Shown here: positions 58,445-64,000 of the stretch, piece by piece | How the letters are laid out: every line of letters begins with the position of its first letter | How positions within the stretch are numbered: position 1 is the first letter of the stretch | NCBI GenBank assembly: GCA_014529385.2 | Contig: CM043950.1 | Span: 83,088,843-83,152,842, forward strand | Direction of reading: 5' to 3' | Length of the DNA: 64,000 nt | From: Adiantum capillus-veneris | Taxonomy: Eukaryota > Streptophyta > Polypodiopsida > Polypodiales > Pteridaceae | Translations under genes and position numbers: made by a program | The notes under the pieces: model-generated | Seen by the model: the letters and a program-made list of their open reading frames with translations, nothing else | Told to the model about the DNA's origin: nothing | Database searches by the model: none

Positions 58445-59010
58445 GGGGGGGGGGGGGGGGGGGGGCTTGTCACTATATGTCACGGGAATTGCCAAGTGAT
58501 ATCTACAGTTCAAATTAGGGGGTGCTCGGTGGGCTTCATCTCGATCCTTTGTTCTGGGGTAAACTAGGGGTGAACTAAGGAGTGAACTAGGGGTAAACTA
58601 GGGAAAAACTAGAGATAAACTAGGGGAGAACTAGGGAAAATGGGGAGGCGACGTTAGTTCACCCCTAGTTCACTGTTTCACGTCCTATGGGAGTCAAGCC
58701 CGTGACCTTCAGCTCCCTTATTTTTGCATACCCACTATGCTAGCGCACGTTATGTGACTATGTGGGCAAGGGGTGTGTACATAACCCTAGTTCACTGCCC
58801 CTAGTTCACCCCTAGTTTATTGTTCCCTAGTTCACCCCTACTTTATCGGCCCTAGTTTACCCTTAGTTCACCCTTAGTTTACCCCTAATTCACCCCTAGG
58901 TTACCTCAAGATCATAAGGTCAAGATGAAGCCCACGGAACGCCCCCAAATTTTGAATGTGGATATCACCTAGCAAGGATCAACGTGTGATATAGTGACGG
59001 GGGGGCGGGG
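58445..59010. mobile_element. inverted-repeat element with G-tracts and tRNA-like promoter boxes
   Basis: The left arm (58469-58577) matches the reverse complement of the right arm (about 58870-58998): GTCACTATAT, GTGATATC, GGGCTTCATCT and AACTAGGGGTGAA occur in both. A run of 21 G (58445-58465) precedes the left arm and a G-rich run follows the right arm in the same orientation. The arms carry many copies of a 10-12-bp motif (ctaggggtgaa). Between the arms, on the minus strand, lie TAGCATAGTGGGTA (58730-58743) and CGGGCTTGACTCCC (58689-58702), close to the A and B boxes of tRNA genes and SINEs. No protein is encoded. Confidence 0.55.
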
Positions 59011-59232
59011 GGGGCGTTTCACCATCTAACTTTTGGCTCATTAACTACTCCTTTCACTCCAACACATATACACTATCCATTTATGTTTACCAAAAAATCC
59101 TAAAAATTCAAAAAATTTAAAATTTATCAAAACCTCACTTTTCAACCTCCAAAGCCCCTCCTCCTAACCTATTATATGATCAAAAACCTATTTTCCATCA
59201 CTAAAATCCTCTTTCTGTACCTTTTTCTCCTG
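59011..59232. other. short AT-rich spacer
   Basis: This sequence lies between the inverted-repeat element and the minisatellite. No feature was seen. Confidence 0.5.
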
Positions 59233-60010
59233 CAAGCTCTCCCGTCTTCATCTACATGGTTCTCTCCAAGCTCTCCATGGGTGCACCACCTTTGGAAGAT
59301 TTCCATGGCTCCTTCCAAGCACTTCTTCTCCCTTGTCCATGGTTGCAGCAACCTTGCACTCCATGGTTGCACCACCTATAGAAGCTCTCCATGGGTCCTT
59401 CCAAACACCATTTCTCCCATCTCCAAGGTTGCAGTAACCCTGCACTCCCCTCTCCCATCTTCATCTATAAGGATCTCTCCAAGATCTCCATGTTTGCACC
59501 ACCTATGAAAGCTCTCAATGGCTCCTTCCAAACACCACTTCTCCCCTCTCTGTGGTTGCAGAAACCTTGCACTCTCCTCTCTCATCTCCATCTACATAGC
59601 TCTCTCCAAGATTTCCATGACTGCACCACCTATGGAAGCTCTCCATGCCTCCTTCCAAGCACCACTTCTGGGTCCACTATCCATGGCTACAGCAACCTTG
59701 CACTCTCGTCTCTTATCTTTATGTATATGGCTCCCTCCAAGCTCTCCATGGTTGCACCACCTATAGAAGCTCTGCATGCCTCCTGCCAAACATCTCTTCT
59801 CACATTTTCATGGTTGTAGAAACCTTTTACTCCCCTCTCCCATATTCATCTATGTGGCTCTCTCCAAGCACTCTATGGTTGCCCCACCTATAAAAGCTTT
59901 CCATGCTCTTTTCAAACATCTTATCTCCACTCTCCACTATTGTAGCAACTTTGTACTCCATGCATCTCTGCATGAACATTCCTCTCTATCTCCTCAAACT
60001 TTTACCTATT
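59233..60010. repeat. 128-bp minisatellite, five or more units
   Basis: Units start with forms of 'ctctcccatcttcatctaca' near 59237, 59453, 59580, 59708 and 59836. They share 'ctccatggttgcaccaccta' and 'gttgcagcaaccttgcactc'. The first interval (216 bp) contains an extra half unit. A period of 127-128 bp is not a multiple of three, so the long open frames on both strands shift between units and are not genes. Confidence 0.85.
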
Positions 60011-60195
60011 AAATCTATGCCTTTCTCTACCAACCACACCACCATGCTCTCCATCCGCTCCCGATTGCTATAGTAAACTTTTACTCCCTACGTTCTTCCA
60101 CTAACTTCTTGATTATACATATGTGGCTCCTCCAAAAAGCTACATAAATCCCTCTTTTGGTATATCTTTTTCATCTACCAACCGTAAGTTTGGCT

Positions 60196-60225
<30 letters not shown>
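60196..60225. repeat. poly-G tract, 30 bases
   Basis: This unbroken run of 30 G lies immediately upstream of the coding stretch at 60226. Such a run can form G-quadruplexes and is prone to length error in sequencing. Confidence 0.95.
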
Positions 60226-60226
<1 letters not shown>

Positions 60227-61000
60227 AGTACTACAGATTCTCCTCCACAGTCACCGTTCCCTGCTCCAGTAGAAGATGAGGACCATGACATGCCTTCACG
60301 AGATGCTCGCGGGTTATACTACCAGGTTCATAGAGGAGGTATGGTGGATCTCGGGACAGTGCAGGGCAAGAGATTCCGCACACAGGTCAACCAATTAATC
60401 CACTCCACATATATGAATTTTTTTCTCAAATTTGATCAGCAAGATCCCTACAACCTCACATTTATAGAGACAACCATGCACATGCGTTTCCCCAACCCTG
60501 AGGGGAAAAATTTCTCAAGGCAATGGTTACAAAAGCATGTCAAAACATTTCTCAATAACAAAAAATCTAGTGTGAGGAGAGCTGCAAAGAAGACAATGGA
60601 GTCTCCAGAGCATAGCTATCGGCCAAGAAATGTCCATGATGTGGAGTGGGAGACAGCTATGGAAGAGAAAGAGGACGAAAGGGAAACGGGTGAGAGGATG
60701 TATACGCGTCAAGTTGAGGCCAGATCCCATCAGACTTCTACGCATTATGGTTCGGGAGGAAAAATGTCTTGGAAAGACAATATGTAAGTAAAAATATTAG
60801 TTTTATTGTAAAAAATCTAATGTTTTTCATTTAATTAATTGGTTGCTATTTTCTATCAGTATAACATTACCATGAGTCGCCCGACAAAACATGTGCAGAG
60901 ATATAGAGAGAACCATACCAAGTATCAAACTTGGTGTTGGTTGTTTGAAAATCAAATGATCTCTTGAGAGGAGTTCAAAAATGCGTGCAGAAGTCTCCAA
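60226..61000 (+). pseudogene. CACTA element accessory ORF (tentative)
   Basis: The frame enters from the poly-G tract and runs from DSPPQSPFPAPVEDEDHD and MPSRDARGLYYQVHRGG to a stop at 60787. Features are LNPEG-like MRFPNPEGKNFSRQWLQKHV (near 60480-60540), a basic patch (NNKKSSVRRAAKK) and a charged C-terminus. A second stretch at 60860-61000 reads MSRPTKHVQRYRENHTKYQT with a possible intron between. This resembles the small plant transposase/accessory protein family (Ptta/En-Spm) in layout only. The position just inside a CACTA terminus (61697) supports the assignment. Stops follow; activity is unlikely. Confidence 0.4.
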
Positions 61001-61460
61001 CATGTAAGTTCAATCTTATTTAAATTATCAAATTGTTGATTTAATATCAAATATGAAATAACAAAGTGTTAATTGTTTCTTTTTCTGGTTTTGCGGAGTC
61101 AAGGAGTTCCACACAAAATGCCGCCATCTCCCCCATGAGCATCCTCTATTTTGTATACGCGGGACCGGCTTGCCCTATCCCACATGACCATACTCTATTT
61201 TGTACACGCGGGCTTTTTTTGCCCTTTATGTAAATGCAATACCTATTATTTTTGGGCTCAATACCTTTCCCAATTGTAATTCCACTTATGTAAATGAAAT
61301 TATCAATCTTTTTTTGGCTCAGTGTATTGTCCAATTGTGATATTTTGTTGTAATTAATAATAATTTTGTAAAATATCTTTTTAAAAAAAAAAATAGATGA
61401 CCTTTTGGATGGTCCTGCAAAGGACAATCCAAACGGTCATTTGTTTTTTTTATAATAAAC
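61001..61460. other. AT-rich interior of the CACTA element
   Basis: There is no coding sequence. Two short direct repeats, 'cccatgagcatcctctattt' type and 'tgtaaatgcaatacc/tgtaaatgaaatt', occur at 61130-61300. Confidence 0.4.
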
Positions 61461-61697
61461 CCGTCTGCGGTAATGCTGGTGATAAAGTCTGCGCGGTAAC
61501 TGTCGCGGGTATTTCTGCAGTAAAGAACGCGGTAATTGGCGTGGAAATATAGCCACAGGCATTACCGCGTATGTTACCACTAGACCATTACCGCAAGTGT
61601 TGCTGTAGTATTTTCCGCATACGGGAAATTTCATATTATGAATTTCTTTGTTTTTGTGCAGTAATGTGAGCGATAATACCGCGCATATGTTATAGTG
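61461..61697 (-). mobile_element. CACTA transposon terminus with subterminal repeats
   Basis: On the minus strand the terminus reads CACTATAACATATGCGCGG (61697-61679). It is followed inward by many copies of GCGGTAAT/ATTACCGC in both orientations (near 61466, 61495, 61529, 61561, 61587, 61673). A CACTA start plus short repeated subterminal motifs is the hallmark of En/Spm-type elements. The matching left end was not found, so the element is truncated or its left end lies in unrecognised sequence. Confidence 0.6.
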
Positions 61698-61849
61698 AGA
61701 CATGTGAGGAAACGAGTAAACCAAAGATCCCAAATCCTCAAAGAACAGAGAATGGTTCTACATATGTGGGAAGGGTTGTAGAATGTGTGATAGAGAATAC
61801 AACTAATCATTTGATTACCATATATCTCCTACTATCCCATAAGCTAACT

Positions 61850-63720
61850 GCAATTGGCTTGAAGAGCTTTAGAAAGTAGTTAGAGAGGCTAGAGATGGCA
61901 TTCATGCATTGGAGTCTACACCTATTGCAGAAGTTCACCTTAACAAAGGTATGATGGACTTTGCGATGCAATCCATGTATGGTGACCAAGGGACAAAAAG
62001 ATTAGAAGATATTCAAGATGAAATCTTAAAGGAATTTCCACCATATTTGGGACCTTACAAGGCACAATCAGATGTTATGGTTCTACCATCACAAAGAAGA
62101 GCTCATAAGCCAACCCTAGATTCTCTAGGATTGTAGGATTTTCTATTAGCTCCTATGGAATGCACATTCATGATGGCTGAGCTGCTAAAAATCAAACCTC
62201 AAATGTGGAGAGACAAAGGGAAATGTCTTGAGAGAATGGGAATTAAAAACCCCGTTGAATGAGAAAAGTTAGACCAAGAATTGGAAAACTGGAACAAACC
62301 CAAGAAAGATGCTAATCCAGTCCCCATAAACAAAGTTGGTGATTAATATGAAGGAGAAGATGGAAACACAACATTGCCTATAATATAATATCAAGGGACA
62401 AAAACCATAGCCATTCTAGCTAGTGGTGCAACTGTTGCCATCACCACAAAACGTATTTGGGAAAAATGGGGAAAGTCTGCTCTTAAGAAAACTCAATGAA
62501 ATTATCGCTAGCTGATGGTAATATTGAGAGGCCTATCAGAGTGCTACAGTAACTGGAAATGATGAATTCTTGTGGGATTGAGTATGAACACACGTTTGCG
62601 GTAATAGATTTTGGTACCAAGAATAACTACGATGCTATTTTAGGAAGGCCTTTTATTTTTTAATTGAAGATGGTTTAGGATTGAGGCTATGAATACATCT
62701 ACCTACAACACATGGGACATGTCATGCGCATTAATTTGAAGGATCGCACCTATAGGTATGTAGCCAAGACTTTGACAGAGGATTCTGATTTTCCTATGAC
62801 TACGAAATCTACCGTACCTACATGGTTGAATTCTAAGGCCCACTTATGGATGTGTGGAGCATCTGATTTGTGAAGAGAACGGTCTAGATTTAATTTCATT
62901 TTGTATGGTAAATGGGACTAAAAAAGAAATTACAAGGAAGAAAAGAAAATGGGGAATGGGACCCTTTGTGATTCATTGCTACATTAAATGGAAAAGAAAG
63001 GACCAATTGGATTAGTGGCTGTAGATTACAAAAATATCACTTCCCATTAACTCAAGAAATGCTTGAAATGATACATGCAACTAAAACCAAGCAAGCAAAA
63101 CAGGTAGAAATTGTTCAACAAGCACATATAGAGGTTAAAGAAAGAGAAGCTAAGAAAAATAAAATGCATGAAGAGTTTTGACAGTGCAAGAACATACGAT
63201 TTTGTCACCTAGAAACTATTGATGAAGATAAAGATGGCATGAATCCTTACATTCTTACAGAGAAAACAAGATACCAAAGCATGCTTTACTAGATTCTGGT
63301 GTACATATGAATGCCATAAGTTGGGATGATAGCAGTAAATGCCCGAGTTGATTCTCCAGCCATCAAAATGACCATTCAGATAATTCAACGGATCAATCAA
63401 TGTTTCCATAGGCTATGTGGAGCTCATGCTCTACATCAAGGATTACATTGTCCGCATAACTACTTCATCTTACCTGCAAACACACTTGATAATCAAATTG
63501 TTCTTGGCACACCATGGCAGTGTCAGTACAAAGCATATATACAATAGGCAAAAAACCAAGTGTATTTTATAGCTTCGAAAGAAACTTTGGGTTCAAAAAA
63601 TGAAACAGACCAAGGTCACATCCAAATAGCACCGAGCACCATCACCACGCTAGATTTGGATACCGAATGATACCCTACAACTTGATGGAAACTTCATTTG
63701 GGTGCCAAAAGTCAAACCAA
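61850..63720 (+). pseudogene. gypsy-type gag/protease remnant with two protease-like modules
   Basis: Coding pieces run from TPIAEVHLNKGMMDFAMQSM (61917) to EFPPYLGPYKAQSD (62032-62073). A retropepsin-like module follows: KTIAILASGATVAITTKRIW (62400), KLSLADGNIERPI, YEHTFAVIDFGTKN and DAILGRPFI (62630-62660). In it the catalytic Asp is replaced by Ala (LASGAT). A second module at about 63230-63545 has LTEKTRYQSML, LHQGLHCPHNYFILPANTLD and IVLGTPWQCQYKAYI. WVPK-type sequence follows near 63700. Stops and frame changes are frequent. RT was not reached before the window ends. Either two remnants are joined or the element had two protease-like domains. Confidence 0.6.
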
Positions 63721-64000
63721 ATTGAAGTCAACCCCTCTATTTAAGCAAAGCTCCGAAAGCACTCTCCATGGAAAAGTCTAGGAATCCAGCTACCATAATG
63801 GCGCAGACCACCCCACAACATCACCACTATCAAACTCAATTCTCTAGTGATATCTCTAGTGGCCTCTAACCACTTTGGACTCCCAAGGCAATCCAACGCC
63901 TACGAGATAATATTGCTTGGGTTCCAAAATAAGCAAAGAGGCAATGACAATTACAAGAATAGAAGCAAGAGTCGATAGAGTAATCCTTGTAGTCTAAGCA
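63721..64000 (+). other. continuation of the gypsy remnant or flank
   Basis: The sequence reads WVPK-like text near 63930 and otherwise shows no domain. It continues past the right edge of the window. Confidence 0.35.

Noticed and set aside
58689-58743. A functional tRNA gene
   Set aside because: A and B box-like words are present but no cloverleaf, anticodon stem or acceptor stem can be formed around them.
59172-59893. Overlapping open frames on both strands
   Set aside because: They come from the 128-bp minisatellite, and the frame shifts from unit to unit.

Overview
The window looks like a stretch of a large, repeat-rich land-plant nuclear genome. The evidence is Ty1/copia and Ty3/gypsy LTR retrotransposons of plant type (initiator-Met-tRNA primer site, plant gypsy with a second RNase H), a hAT and two CACTA DNA transposons, long (CT)n/(GA)n microsatellites and very low gene density. 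The species cannot be fixed from sequence alone. One transposon family resembles proteins I associate with mosses and lycophytes, which hints weakly at a seed-free plant. No rRNA, tRNA, CRISPR array or bacterial operon was seen.

Layout. 1-1757 is the decayed 3' end of a copia element with its LTR. 1758-4090 is AT-rich sequence with a 102-bp tandem repeat. About 4090-11588 is a 5'-truncated gypsy element (gag end, protease, RT, two RNase H domains, integrase, 2.6-kb 3' LTR), followed by a leader and gag start that may belong to a second, tandem copy. 12656-13500 is LTR-like. About 14000-18245 is copy A of an unclassified two-gene DNA transposon. 18380-21490 is a gypsy pol remnant interrupted by a CACTA fragment. 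24100-26271 holds the only host-type gene, a PLP-dependent group II amino-acid decarboxylase with one in-frame stop. 27690-28180 is a foldback element.

29244-39571 is copy B of the two-gene transposon. It is split by a complete copia element (30719-38462), which is itself split by a gypsy solo LTR (31784-34405), giving three levels of nesting. Copy A preserves the empty target site of the copia element, and the copia copy at 1-1757 preserves the sequence split by the solo LTR. 39957-40705 is a 151-bp tandem repeat. 42360-43220 is an unrecognised coiled-coil coding remnant.

46711-47412 is a tandem array of long palindromes. A hAT transposon of 7,553 bp (47413-54965) with an 8-bp target-site duplication is inserted in its third unit. 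This hAT carries the transposase on the + strand and, on the - strand, a protein-kinase-like gene plus a second unknown ORF, with arrays of small palindromes at both ends in opposite orientation. It is the best candidate here for an undescribed system. 56880-64000 holds further gypsy protease remnants, a G-tract-associated inverted repeat with tRNA-promoter-like boxes, a 128-bp minisatellite and the end of a CACTA element.

Nearly all mobile-element genes here carry stops or frameshifts, so most of the window is inactive. The sequence records an order of insertions rather than a working pathway.
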